A stretch of 64,000 bases of DNA from Apostichopus japonicus (taxonomy: Eukaryota > Echinodermata > Holothuroidea > Aspidochirotida > Stichopodidae). The position numbers and the translations under genes were made by a program. Every line of letters starts with the position of its first letter. Within the stretch, counting starts at the first letter, position 1. This document shows positions 13,501-24,457 of this stretch, piece by piece. The notes under the pieces are model-generated. The model ran no database searches. It saw only the letters and a list, made by a program, of their open reading frames with translations, and was not told the DNA's origin. The DNA is taken from assembly GCF_037975245.1 (NCBI RefSeq), contig NC_092563.1, positions 31,213,960 to 31,277,959 on the forward strand, given 5' to 3'.

Positions 13501-16500
13501 TGAGTGTTAAGTAGGTAATATTAGTGTTTGAGCCATTGCCTTAATTTTGGTACTATGAAAGTTCCCATATAATGGTCTAGATACATTCATTTGAATAAAT
13601 TTTCAGGCCCATAAGAATCATTGATTGTTGCCTATCCTAAGTTTCCTACCAACATCATGACCCCCTCCCTACAGTAATCAAACTCTAGATTCCTTGCAAT
13701 CGTATACAAGTCTTATAAGTATATATGCAGAGATATACAGTGAGTGTAAAGTAGGTATTATTATTGTTTGGATCAACGCCTTAATTTTGGTACTATGAAA
13801 GTTCCCATATAATGGTCTAGATACATTCATTTGAATAATTTTTCAGGCCCATAGGAATCATTGACTATTTCCTATCTTCAGTTTTCTACCCATATCCTGA
13901 CCCCCCCCCCCCTGCAGTTATCATTCTTTAGATTCACTGCAATTGTATACAAATGCAGAGATTATTGCCTAGATCCTCTATTCCCTACCCAGATCCTGAC
14001 CCCCACCCCCTACAGTAATCAATCTCTAGATATATGTTTATAGCTCCATGATTTAATTGACCAGGGCTGTACAGGCCTACAGTAATCAATATTTAGATTC
14101 TCTATAATTGTATACAAGTCCTATCAAGGTATATGTGCAGAGATGTACAGTGAGTGTTAAGTAGGTAATATTAGTGTTTGAGCCATTGCCTTAATTTTGG
14201 TACTATGAAAGTTCCCATATAATGGTCTAGACACATTCATTTGAATAAATTTTCAGGCCCATAAGAATCATTGATTGTTGCCTATCCTAAGTTTCCTACC
14301 AACATCATGACCCCCTCCCTACAGTAATCAAACTCTAAATTCCTTGCAATCGTATACAAGTCCTATAAGTGTATATGCAGAGATATACAGTGAGTGTAAA
14401 GTAGGTATTATTATTGTTTGGATCAACGCCTTAATTTGGTACTATGAAAGTTCCCATATAATGGTCTAGATACATTCATTTGAATAATTTTTCAGGCCCA
14501 TAGGAATCATTGACTATTTCCTATCTTCAGTTTTCTACCCATATCCTGACCCCCCCCCCCTGTAGTTATCATTCTTTAGATTCACTGCAATTGTATACAA
14601 ATGCAGAGATTATTGCCTAGATCCTCTATTCCCTACCCAGATCCTGACCCCCACCCCCTACAGTAATCAATCTCTAGATATATGTTTATAGCTCCATGAT
14701 TTAATTGACCAGGGCTGTACAGGCCTACAGTAATCAATATTTAGATTCTCTATAATTGTATACAAGTCCTATCAAGGTATATATGCAGAGATGTACAGTG
14801 AGTGTTAAGTAGGTAATATTAGTGTTTGAGCCATTGCCTTAATTTTGGTACTATGAAAGTTCCCATATAATGGTCTAGACACATTCATTTGAATAAATTT
14901 TCAGGCCCATAAGAATCATTGATTGTTGCCTATCCTAAGTTTCCTACCAACATCATGACCCCCTCCCTACAGTAATCAAACTCTAAATTCCTTGCAATCG
15001 TATACAAGTCCTATAAGTGTATATGCAGAGATATACAGTGAGTGTAAAGTAGGTATTATTATTGTTTGGATCAACGCCTTAATTTGGTACTATGAAAGTT
15101 CCCATATAATGGTCTAGATACATTCATTTGAATAATTTTTCAGGCCCATAGGAATCATTGACTATTTCCTATCTTCAGTTTTCTACCCATATCCTGACCC
15201 CCCCCCCCCTGTAGTTATCATTCTTTAGATTCACTGCAATTGTATACAAATGCAGAGATTATTGCCTAGATCCTCTATTCCCTACCCAGATCCTGACCCC
15301 CACCCCCTACAGTAATCAATCTCTAGCTATATGTTTATAGCTCCATGATTTAATTGACCAGGGCTGTACAGGCCTACAGTAATCAATATTTAGATTCTCT
15401 ATAATTGTATACAAGTCCTATCAAGGTATATATGCAGAGATGTACAGTGAGTGTTAAGTAGGTAATATTAGTGTTTGAGCCATTGCCTTAATTTTGGTAC
15501 TATGAAAGTTCCCATATAATGGTCTAGACACTTTCATTTGAATAAATTTTCAGGCCCATAAGAATCATTGATTGTTGCCTATCCTAAGTTTCCTACCGAC
15601 ATCATGACCCCCTCCCTACAGTAATCGAACTCTAGATTCCCTGCAATCGTATACAAGTCCTATCAAAGTATATATGCAGAGATATACAGTGAGTGTAAAG
15701 TAGGTATTATTCTTTAGGATATCATTCTCTAGATTCACTGCAATTGTATACAAATGCAGAGATTATTGCCTAGATCCTCTATTCCCTACCCAGATCCTGA
15801 CCCCCACCCCCTACAGTAATCAATCCCCCCTCTAGCTATATGTTTATAGCTCCATGATTTAATTGACCAGGGCTGTACAGGCCTACAGTAATCAATATTT
15901 AGATTCTCTATAATTGTATACAAGTCCTATCAAGGTATATATGCAGAGATGTACAGTGAGTGTTAAGTAGGTAATATTAGTGTTTGAGCCATTGCCTTAA
16001 TTTTGGTACTATGAAAGTTCCCATATAATGGTCTAGATACATTCATTTGAATAAATTTTCAGGCCCATTGGAATCATTGATTGTTGCCTATCTTCAGTTT
16101 TCTACCCACAGATCCCCCCCCCCCCCCACTGCTGTTATCATTCTTTAGATTCACTGCAATTGTATACAAATGCAGAGATTATTGCCTAGATCCTCTATTC
16201 CCTACCCAGATCCTGACCCCCACCCACTACAGTAATCAATCTCTAGATATATGTTTATAGCTCCATGATTTAATTGACCAGGGCTGTACAGGCCTACAGC
16301 AATCAATATTTAGATTCTCTGTAATTGTATACAATTCCTATCAAGGTATTTATGCAGAGATGTACAGTGAGTGTTGAGTAGGTATGATTAGTATTTGAAC
16401 CATTGCCTTAATTTTGGTGCTATGAAAGTTCCCATATAATGGTCTAGATACATTCATTTGAATAAATTTTCAGGCCCATAAGAATCATTGATTGTTGCCT

Positions 16501-16920
16501 ATCCTAAGTTTCCTACCAACATCATGACCCCCTCCCTACAGTAATCAAACTCTAGATTCCCTGCAATCGTATACAAGTCCTATCAAGGTATATATGCAGA
16601 GATATACAGTGAGTGTAAAGTAGGTATTATTATTGTTTGGACCAACGCCTTAATTTTGGTACTATGAAAGTTCCCATATAATGGTCTAGATACATTCATT
16701 TGAATAAATTTCCAGGCCCATAGGAATCATTGACTATTTCCTATCTTCAGTTTTCTACCCATATCCTGACCCCCCCCCCCTGCAGTTATCATTCTTTAGA
16801 TTCACTGCAATTGTATACAAATGCAGAGATTATTGCCTAGATCCTCTATTCCCTACCCAGATCCTGACCCCCACCCCCTACAGTAATCAATCTCTAGATA
16901 TATGTTTATAGCTCCATGAT

Positions 16921-18498
16921 CTTCAGTTCATCTTCAGTTCCCTACAGTTGTAAGTATACATTTATACACAGATTCCGATACGAGTGCATGTGACTTTACC
17001 TACGTACACTTAATAACAGCCTCTGCGAAGTCACCATGTTAATGATTAACATTAGTCTATCACTCAATTTGTCCTAATATCGTTTTCGATCTTCTTTAGT
17101 TGACGGACTATTATGTAGACAAGCCTTATTTTTAACTTCCAGGGGTCATAAAAATGTAACTTTACTACCCACAAAGCTCAAGAATTCAAGAGTATGAAAA
17201 AGTTAGGTAATTACTGAGTAAAAATGTAAGTTTACACGGGCAAGTTGTGCACTAATGACTCAACATTTAAGATGGAACCTTTTTTGCGAAACTAGCTGTT
17301 CCAGTGTCCATCCTATGAATACTTGCCAAACATGATTTGGCTGTGTAAATTCGAACTTCGAATATTGATTTCAACTTTATTTCATATGAAAAGAACCTGA
17401 AAGTACTGACCATTGGGTAAATAGGTATGTTGTTTTCAGGCCATATCGGTACATCTATCAAATTTGAAAAACTTGGACGAACAAAGTTGTTTTCGTTCAC
17501 AAAATATGGACATTTCAACATACTATGTGATAGCCATGCTGATTTGTGTGTGCGTATTGTCATGTGATTGTCATTTGGCAGCAATGCTGGTTTGCGAATT
17601 TTTTGTGAATTTTTTAGAGTAATTTTGAGTTGCCCCTCTGACTGGACTACGGAATTGCAAGAAAAACGGCCTTGCCCCACGGTCTAAGACTGATAATAGT
17701 GATGTAGACCAAGCCCTGGTTAAAATATACCAGGATGGGGTCAAAATTTTACCAGGTTCCGGGTCAGTTTGCCACCTACACAATCCTGGACAACTTGACT
17801 AGGAAATTCTGGTCAAATAAGCTTCACCAAGATCCTGGTTAATTTGTGACCAGGATTAATGTCAGAGGTTTAACAAATTACCTGGTTCTTTATCCATAGC
17901 ATAACCAGGATTTTATTCATTATTTAATGAGACATCATTGTCAGATTGTAAACCCACCTCTTTGTCAAATAACCTTAATAACCTAGGCCCAGGACAAAAA
18001 CAGCCTATAGACTTAACACAATTTTGGTAAATTAAGTACTAAGAATCCTTGTTAGATACAGACCCTTAACCTATTCAGCTGTCTCAGATGTCCTCCTTAT
18101 GAATGCATCAGGCATTAAAAACTGTCATTTCCCTGGATATTGCATAACAATAGCATTGTAACGTGGCATGGTACGTATTGAACAAACTGAAACACCAACA
18201 AGTAAAAACGTGTACAAAAATAAACAAGTACAAAAACTTGAGGGTGTAACTATCTATTCATAAAACATCTTTAGTAAATCTTCAATCAACAAATAGTAAA
18301 ACATGAATGTAAATGTAAGAGAATGTTTGATGGCAAGTGGTGTAAATATATATATAGATTTATAATCAGGCAAATGCATTAGAAGAATGAGAGGCATAAT
18401 GGACAGATATTAAGAAGGTAATACTTTAACTAGTGTTTGTATCATATCAATAAGTAAACATGTAAACATTAAAACAATATTATGGCGGGTGTTTTACA
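16921..18498. other. Unannotated stretch after the satellite edge
   Basis: Unique-looking AT-rich sequence. The minus-strand reading frames of 137 and 70 codons between 17267 and 17783 overlap each other and show no recognisable motif or splice structure, so I do not call them genes. The one visible structure is the CCTGG/CCAGG cluster listed separately. Confidence 0.6.
17710..17915. repeat. Cluster of CCTGGTT / AACCAGG motifs
   Basis: In about 200 bp the motif CCTGGT, its complement ACCAGG, or a one-mismatch form occurs about nine times on alternating strands, every 20-40 bp. Examples are CCCTGGTTAAA, TACCAGGATGG, TACCAGGTTCC, ATCCTGGTTAAT, GACCAGGATTAA and AACCAGGATT. Related ACCAGGA and ACCAGAA motifs recur at about 23750-23880, upstream of the SAM-domain gene. 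It may be a decayed minisatellite or a cluster of protein-binding sites; the sequence does not decide. Confidence 0.4.
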
Positions 18499-19141
18499 CA
18501 AGGGTGGCTGAAGCACTTTTAATCTGGGGGGGCAACGACATCAAAGGGCACTTTGCAGAAATCCGATTCGACTGATGCAGCCTTATATTTAGCACCCTTT
18601 ATAACTCTTATTGTACTATCTTATTTGCGTATACACATCACTCCATCAACCCCCCCCCCCCTCCTCAAGCAAAATTTGTATGCTAGCACTGCAATATCCA
18701 ATGTGCAAATTGGGAAACAAGGAAGTAGTTTTCTTTTGAGACCAAATGAGGTGAAATCATGCTAGTTGCTAATGTAGGAATCTTCCGAATTAGAGTTTAT
18801 TTCTTGTTAGTATCTTAACAAAGTTTTCCTGCAGTGGAAATAGCTTTGAGTTTGACCCACAGAGATTCTTTAAAAGTCTGGGTCGTGCCAGGATTTGCAA
18901 AGTTGTATGCACGACTACCTGAGCGGAGCGCCACCATCGGTTGGCGCAGAGCGTACAAGAAAATTTTTGGTTTTACAAACCCCTCAGATGGCCGGAAACG
19001 GCCCTTCCCGAGTGTTCATTCTGGTTCTCTTGCTAATTGAGACACCTCAATTTTTATGTAGAAAAAGGACACATTTTTAACCTGAGGAAAAGTGGGGGGG
19101 CACATGCCCCCTGTGCCCCCCCCCCGGTTCCGCCGCCCTTG
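18499..19141. mobile_element. Non-autonomous hAT-type DNA transposon (643 bp)
   Basis: The termini are imperfect inverted repeats, CAAGGGTGGCTGAAGC on the left and the complement of a CAAGGGCGGCGGAACC end on the right. They are flanked by an 8 bp target duplication with one mismatch, GTTTTACA at 18491-18498 and GTTTCACA at 19142-19149. An 8 bp duplication with CA...TG ends is the hAT signature. There is no transposase. An internal block near 18890-19015, with GAGCG(C)CACCATCGGTTGGCGC and GCGTACAAGAAAATTTT, is shared with the elements at 21500 and 24458, so the three belong to one family. Confidence 0.75.
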
Positions 19142-19407
19142 GTTTCACATACAAAGTACAAAGTACAGCTATTACTACTAAAATAATACAGCTAAAATTA
19201 CTATTGTACAAAAAACATGGATATTAATAGTTATTAATAGTTCAACATGGATATTAATAGTTCAACCTTAGGGGGGAACAGGGGGCACATGCCCCCTGTG
19301 CCCCCCCCCCCCCCCGGTTCCGCCGCCCTTGGTTTCACGTACAAAGTACAGCTATTACTACTAAAATAATACAGCTAAAATTACTATTGTACAAAAAACA
19401 TGGATAA
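19098..19407 (+). repeat. ~185 bp tandem duplication spanning a transposon end and its flank
   Basis: The block from CACATGCCCCCTGTGCCCCC through the transposon end and about 85 bp of flank to AAAAAACATGGATA occurs at about 19101-19222 and again at about 19286-19407. The copies differ by a few bases in the C run and a 6 bp repeat (ACAAAG). The duplication postdates the hAT insertion because it carries the element's right end together with host sequence. It could also be an assembly artefact from unmerged alleles. Confidence 0.75.
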
Positions 19408-20007
19408 CACACATGGTGAAAGCATATAACTACAAGTAATTAATTACTTTAAAAAATTTTTAAGAAAAATAGTGTTGTACTACTGCCTTTAGTCATCTTT
19501 CTTAAAATACTCCAGCAGGAGTTGAATAGGGAAATCTTTTGAACTGCTGAAAATGTTTAGTCATTATTATTCAAAACCCATTGAAATCAATCAAATACAA
19601 CGAGGGTTTCGTATACCATGATGAACCATACATGAATTTCGCATCACATGTTATTTTTTGCTACAAGGTTGTCAGATGTTGACCTATGTTCCCTTTTGAT
19701 ATGGAACCATGAAAACTATGTACTTCAAACAAGTTTTGATTTCAGTAAGATTTAATGATAGTTTGAAATTTTCATCACAATTTCAGTTTGTCAAATGACC
19801 CTTGATTCCATGAACAGCAATACCATGTCTATGAAGTTTTAAATATACAGCTGATTCTGATTTATCATGCTATGAGTGAAAATAAAAAAGTGTTAAGAAA
19901 TTGTTCACGAACTGAAAAGTCTTTGACTATCTAAAACAAAAAGTGTTATAGAGTACTAGAGGAGAAACTTGATGGACTCACCTCTCCCTAAGGTTGAACT
20001 ATTAATA
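19252..20007. repeat. Inverted repeat, 20 bp perfect arms 716 bp apart
   Basis: TATTAATAGTTCAACCTTAG at 19252-19271 is matched by its exact reverse complement at 19988-20007. The similarity continues weakly into TAGGGGGG versus TAGGGAGA. It may be the termini of an unrecognised DNA element, but no target duplication is evident. Confidence 0.45.
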
Positions 20008-20312
20008 CTAACTGAATGCATCGTTCTGGTCTTTGACAGATAAGTACACACAAATTGAAAGCTCATTTGTAGTTATGATGTATTGAAAACTTAATAACCC
20101 GTATGAAGGAGGGTAGATTCCCCTTGGGAGACTGGTTGGAAGAATTGCTACAAATGTTGACAAAGATAGGCCAACTCTAGTACTGAAGATAGGAAGAAAA
20201 GTTATAACAAACAAATGATATTGATGTCACGTTTCGACACATTACAAACCATTACAATAAAAGAGAATGAACAATAGTTGGAAATAAGTGATGCTGTTTC
20301 AAGCGCCTGGCA

Positions 20313-20633
20313 TCAGTCATCCATTCCTGCTTTCAATGCAGCCCTCATTGCAATCAGGGCAGTTGATGTTTTTGATTTGACGTTACTGTCCAGTTCGTAA
20401 AGAACCTTCTGGGCAAACTCCCATGTGACCGCACATTGCCACGGATAGTGAAGGTCTAATACATAGAACAACTTGAAGCAAACATCAAGAGCTTGTAGTA
20501 GGGTCTGATGCTCTAATCCATGCCCATCCGCCACAACAAAATATTGATGGGCAGCATTCCTATCACCCATTATTAAGACAAAAGGCTGGCGGTTGTCAAC
20601 TTCCTCCAAGTATTTGGGCATGTTGGTGCCAAC
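20313..20633 (-). CDS. SAM gene exon 3 (terminal coding exon)
   Basis: The acceptor TGCATTTTTCTGTTTTTGAAG has a good pyrimidine tract and is followed by GTT GGC ACC AAC ATG. The exon runs 106 codons to a TGA at 20315-20313. Residues include LLQALDVCFKLFYVLDLHYP and WEFAQKVLYELDS, with an even amphipathic pattern and no low complexity, as in real protein. The frame is also open for 32 codons upstream of the acceptor, so a longer exon is possible but less likely given the splice site. Confidence 0.65.
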   Translation of the reverse strand, partial: VGTNMPKYLEEVDNRQPFVLIMGDRNAAHQYFVVADGHGLEHQTLLQALDVCFKLFYVLDLHYPWQCAVTWEFAQKVLYELDSNVKSKTSTALIAMRAALKAGMDD

Positions 20634-21147
20634 CTTCAAAAACAGAAAAATGCAGATTAAATATACACTTGCTGGAAAAGAACACTTTGAAGGTATGCTG
20701 CATTGGCCCCAAATATGCCAGATATTCAAATATGGTCACCTTCGGGCAAAATTGTTAAGTCTTTAACCAACCTGAAAGAAATTTACCTCACAAGACATTC
20801 AGTCATCTTTAAGTAACTAGTCATGTCTATAAACAGACTGCAACCTTGTCTGTTGTAGCCTTATGTTTGGAAGTTCCTTTTTAATTCTTTAAAACAATCA
20901 AAACCTTGGAAAATAAGTCCATTAGGAGAGTTCATTTACAACTTTAAACAAAAGAAGCTCCCCACTTTTCCCACTACTGCCAGTACTATAAGAACAAAAA
21001 AAAAAAGCATTTTACAGCATAAAAGAGCATTATAAAAGACTGATTGTAAAGACCCAATTGGTTGAAGATACTGCATAGTCACTCCAATTTATCCCATGAT
21101 TACTAAAATTAACTATTCACTGTGTGTCAGTCCAAAATAGTATGTAC

Positions 21148-21259
21148 CTGTTCTTCTTGTAATTTTTTCAGGAACTTTTTCATGGTCCCACAGCTTTCAC
21201 CATTTCTGTTGAGGCTGCTTGGTTTAGCAACAAGAAAGCTTCCTCATCGATCATGTTCT
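21148..21259 (-). CDS. SAM gene exon 2 (C-terminal half of SAM domain, frameshifted)
   Basis: The acceptor is TTTTTTCTTCAG and the donor GTACAT. Joined to exon 1 it restores a glutamate codon and reads NMIDEEAFLLLNQAASTEMV, then KAVGP and a stop. The downstream MKKFLKKLQEEQ is in the +1 frame and ends in phase 0, exactly the phase the third exon needs. Exon length is 112 nt, where 113 would keep the frame open. Confidence 0.6.
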
Positions 21260-21499
21260 CTGAAGAAAAAATAGTGAAACATGGTTCAAATGTAATCCCT
21301 TTGGTACAGAACGATTGAAGTTAGTTCCCCCACCAAGAGCCTTCATCAAAAAATTATATGAAACATTTTTAACCATTTCTGATTTGAAGCTCCATCTACA
21401 AAAAATTTGTATTCTATAATCATGTCAATTTAATAAAAACTGTCATTCATTAGATCACTACCAGTGCTTCCTCTAAGATCTAAGAGACAGTATTAGTAC

Positions 21500-21700
21500 C
21501 AGGGGCGTAGCCAGGATTCTCAAAGTTGTAGGCATGACTATCTGAGTGGAGAGCCACCATCGGTTGGCGCGAAGCGTACAAGAAAATTTTGGTTTCACAA
21601 ACCCCCCAGATGGCCGGAAACGCCCCTTCCCGAGTTTTCATTTTGGTTCCCTGGCCTCTTGGAAGCTTGAGCCACCTCATTCAACATCACTTTTAAACCC
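21500..21700 (+). mobile_element. hAT-type element fragment
   Basis: The left end CAGGGGCGTAGCCAGG matches the terminus of the complete element at 24458. The body shares GCCACCATCGGTTGGCGCG and AAGCGTACAAGAAAATTTT with the elements at 18499 and 24458. No matching right terminus is found before the A-rich stretch at 21708, so the copy seems 3'-truncated. It lies in intron 1 of the SAM gene. Confidence 0.6.
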
Positions 21701-22315
21701 CTCCCCCCCAAAAAAGAAAAAAAAAACGAATTATGAAAGTACTTAATTCAATATTACATAATGTAATTAAAATTAGCAAGGTACATGTACAGAGTAAGCC
21801 AGTAACAACAGGCAACAAAGTGCTGCAGCTCTATAAAGTCTGTTAATTAGCAATAGGCTTATTTGACTGTGGAATGCTTCTCAACTGAAATATTATGTCT
21901 GCATTAACGAGTTCTTAACTAGATGTTAAAAATCTGACAAGATCGGATCCGAGTCTTTTTCGGCAGGTAGAGTGTTGATTAAAACGGCACGCGATACAAA
22001 TGAGCTAAAGCTAAATTTGGCTCAAATATAGTGCACCACTTGCAATGCAGGGTAGGAATTTAGATTTGGCTCTGGGGGGCAATTTTGGAAAATGAAAAGC
22101 TAAAAAAGCCCCCCTTAATGTATTTATGAGGGCATTTTTAAGGTTTAAGGGGGCGCTTTCCCAAAGTTCAATATGCTGTTCATGGAAAAGGTTGTAAGCA
22201 ATCATTCATACATAAAACTGAGCACTACACTTTTTTCCATTTGTGTACAATTTGACTAGATTGTGTAGCAAAATGAGATGGGATACTGAACAAATTATTC
22301 CCTGAAGTGTAATTG

Positions 22316-22995
22316 TAATATGTAAGTGTTTTTTTTCGCACACATTACTTTACGCACATAACTTTCCACTGAAAAAATTCTTGTGCGGAAAGCAACTTTT
22401 TCTTCATCTATCTGTACACTATATTTTTCCTCAATTTTAGGATACCAACTTCAGGCAGCATGATGAAAATAACATGAGAAAGTATCAAAGAACGTTGATA
22501 AAGGATGGTTAGACTGAGTTCATGTCAGAAAAGTTAAGCTGAGCTTATAATTTACATTTTACAGGAGGCTTGGGGTGTTGGTAATTAGGGATTATCAAAG
22601 GAGTATGAGGCAGTCAGCGGATAAAAGGGCAAAGGAATGCCCGCGTTATGAAGGATTGAGTTTCTAATAAAGTATTAAAAATGCGGTCTGCGTTATGATG
22701 GTTTAAAAAAAAATATTGTAAAAGGCGGTATCTTTTTGATTTTCGCTGGAAATGGCTGTATAAGTAAGGGCCTGAGCACGCATTTTGCACCAGATTTACA
22801 TCTAAAATCATAGGCGATTTTTGTCTTAGCTGCATCGCTTTTGTCCATCCGTGTCAGGAGGCACTTCATTCTGTTCCTCCCCAAAAAACGGTACTTTCCG
22901 CTGAAAAAATCATTGTTTTCTGCTGTCAAATTTGTGTACGGAAAACACTGTTTTGTTTCAGCTGAAAGTAACGTGTGTGGAAAATAACATTACCC
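22316..22995. mobile_element. Possible DNA element with ~40 bp imperfect inverted ends
   Basis: The left end, TAATATGTAAGTG followed by TTCGCACACATTACTTTA, matches the complement of the right end, which reads TAATGTTATTTTCCACACAC then GTTACTTTCAG. A second shared block, CTTTCC(A/G)CTGAAAAAAT, occurs inward on both sides. No coding capacity or clear target duplication is seen. The element is within intron 1 of the SAM gene. Confidence 0.4.
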
Positions 22996-23592
22996 TTGAT
23001 AGACTAGTTTAACACGTTTATAGGCCTGACACACATTCCTAGCCTAACTAAGCAACAATTAACAGTGGGAATTAACATTAGTATGCCTAGCCATTAGTAT
23101 CAGCAGGCCTAGCCTAATACTGTTAGGCTATGCGTAGCCTATGCACAAACTATTAGAGTTGCAATTGTAATATTGTAGTTGCTACAGTAGGATAAATTTC
23201 TGTCATAAAATTTAGCAAAAACACGCAAGAGTAACCATTTTTAGTGACCGTTCGCTCCTTTTTAGGGCATTTATTTACAGGGCGGCATAAGTCACGGCAA
23301 CTGGTTTAATGTAGGCCTAGCCTTGGCATTGTCTGCATTATATTAGCCTTCGAACAGGACTGTGCAAAATTTAAGGTACTAAAGTAAAACACATTCCTGT
23401 TCGACAGCTAGCAATGTATAGGCTTATCCATTGCTAGACCTGTCCTAACGTTGGGCCTATAGCCCTTTTACTATGTCAACTTAGTGTTAGCCCACTTCAT
23501 TGGCCTACCGAACGTCTGTTAAGACAATCGCACGTATTTCAAAGAAAATAGGTTAAACCTTTCTGCATCACAATAATCAAAACAAACTTTAC

Positions 23593-23659
23593 CTTCAAAT
23601 ATGTCATTCAGTGATGATAGGTTCCATTCTGCTAATTTTTCTTTGACAAACTCATCCAT
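23593..23659 (-). CDS. SAM gene exon 1 (N-terminal half of SAM domain)
   Basis: The ATG is at 23659-23657 in the context ACCATGG, a good Kozak match. The exon encodes 22 residues, MDEFVKEKLAEWNLSSLNDI plus FE, and ends in phase 1 at a GTAAAG donor. The L..W.L..L...F pattern is typical of helices 1 and 2 of a SAM domain. Confidence 0.6.
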
Positions 23660-24449
23660 GGTTTCTGGCCTGATGTGAAATATTTCGACCGACACTGTGC
23701 TAGTTGTGAAAAGCCCGTGAAGTTAGCATGTCAATTACGTCACTGAATTCAACCAGGAAAGTAGTTCAAAGTTAGAGCGTGATAAAATTCCCGTCAGGCT
23801 AACCAGAATACAGGGTGGCTGCTAATATTTGAACCCCAATGGTGTCACTTTGAGGTAACCAAGATTATTACACCAGGACGTTTTTAGAGTGTATGATTAA
23901 ATAGGATTTTACACCATATAGATTAATGAGAATGCTGTTAAAAACAGTGTGGCTTATAACCCAAAACAATCTGATTAGGCTATGTTTTGCACTAGATATT
24001 AGAAGAGAAAAATCCATACATTCTAAGCAAATCGACGAATCATAAGCAGGTGCCACTGCCACATGACTGCCTTTCTAAACTTTACTGGAGAAAATTGAAC
24101 TTCATGTCAGAGATGTTCACACCAATTTTTTTTGCTAGTAGTTTTTCGATATCAATGTCTCATTTGAAAGAAATATTACGGACAGGATCTCTCTCATCAA
24201 ACAATCAATATAGCTGAGAGTTCTCAAAACCTATTTACAATAATTCATATTTTTAATGTCAATGAAGAATGTCATATTGTCGATGTATCATGCGCAATAA
24301 AATAAAAGTAAAAATAGCACAACATGATTTACACTTCATACAGCATATAGCTGCATATCGGAAACAGAAACTGGCCAACATGTGAGTAATTATACAGCCT
24401 GTTCCCTCCATGTTCATGTGCAAAACCATATTTTACTATTTTTCCTTCT
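23660..24449. other. Upstream region of the SAM gene, unannotated
   Basis: The region contains TTACGTCA (a CRE-like site) about 75 bp upstream of the SAM gene start and four ACCAGGA-like motifs at about 23750-23880. Beyond that I see no gene or repeat. Confidence 0.4.
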
Positions 24450-24457
24450 AAGTCAGT

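Larger units (their letters stand above)
1..16920 (+). repeat. Satellite array, ~240/410 bp monomers in a ~650 bp higher-order unit
   Basis: About 50 unit starts can be read from the recurring motif GCCTTAATTTTGGTACTATG (for example 1, 241, 651, 892, 1301, 1533). Two monomer classes usually alternate. Class A (~240 bp) continues with AATAAATTTTCAGGCCCATAAG and ends TTTGGATCAAC. Class B (~410 bp) continues with AATAATTTTTCAGGCCCATAGG, carries a long C run and ends TTTGAGCCATT. The order is not strict: B follows B near 3247, 4304, 6017 and 7074, and A follows A near 9449-9929. The array is open at the left edge of the window and ends sharply near 16920. No credible gene lies within it; the short reading frames at 12054 and 13861 are monomer sequence. 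Confidence 0.97.
20313..23659 (-). pseudogene. SAM-domain gene in three exons with an apparent frameshift
   Basis: Three minus-strand exons join with compatible splice sites: 23593-23659 (ATG start, ends in phase 1), 21148-21259, and 20313-20633 (ends TGA). The first two encode an N-terminal region like a sterile alpha motif: VKEKLAEWNLSSLNDIFE, then NMIDEEAFLLLNQAASTEMV, then (after a shift) FLKKLQEEQ. The last exon encodes 106 residues containing FVLIMGDRNAAHQYF and ALDVCFKLFYVLDLHYPWQC, which I recall as the C-terminal region of SAM-containing proteins of unknown function in fish and invertebrates; this needs a database search. Exon 2 reads GGA CCA TGA in frame, while the next codons make sense only after a one-base shift. 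The gene is therefore either a pseudogene, a polymorphic null or a sequencing error. The usual long central region of such proteins is not visible. Confidence 0.6.

Noticed and set aside
12054-14043. Two near-identical 60-codon reading frames in the satellite
   Set aside because: They are the same B monomer translated twice. Other monomers lose the frame by poly-C length changes, so they are not genes.
1-16920. Regularly spaced repeats as a CRISPR array
   Set aside because: Units are long (240-410 bp) and contiguous without unique spacers, in a eukaryotic setting.
1-16920. CCATATAATGG in each monomer as a CArG box
   Set aside because: It has seven A/T bases between CC and GG instead of six, so it does not match the SRF site.
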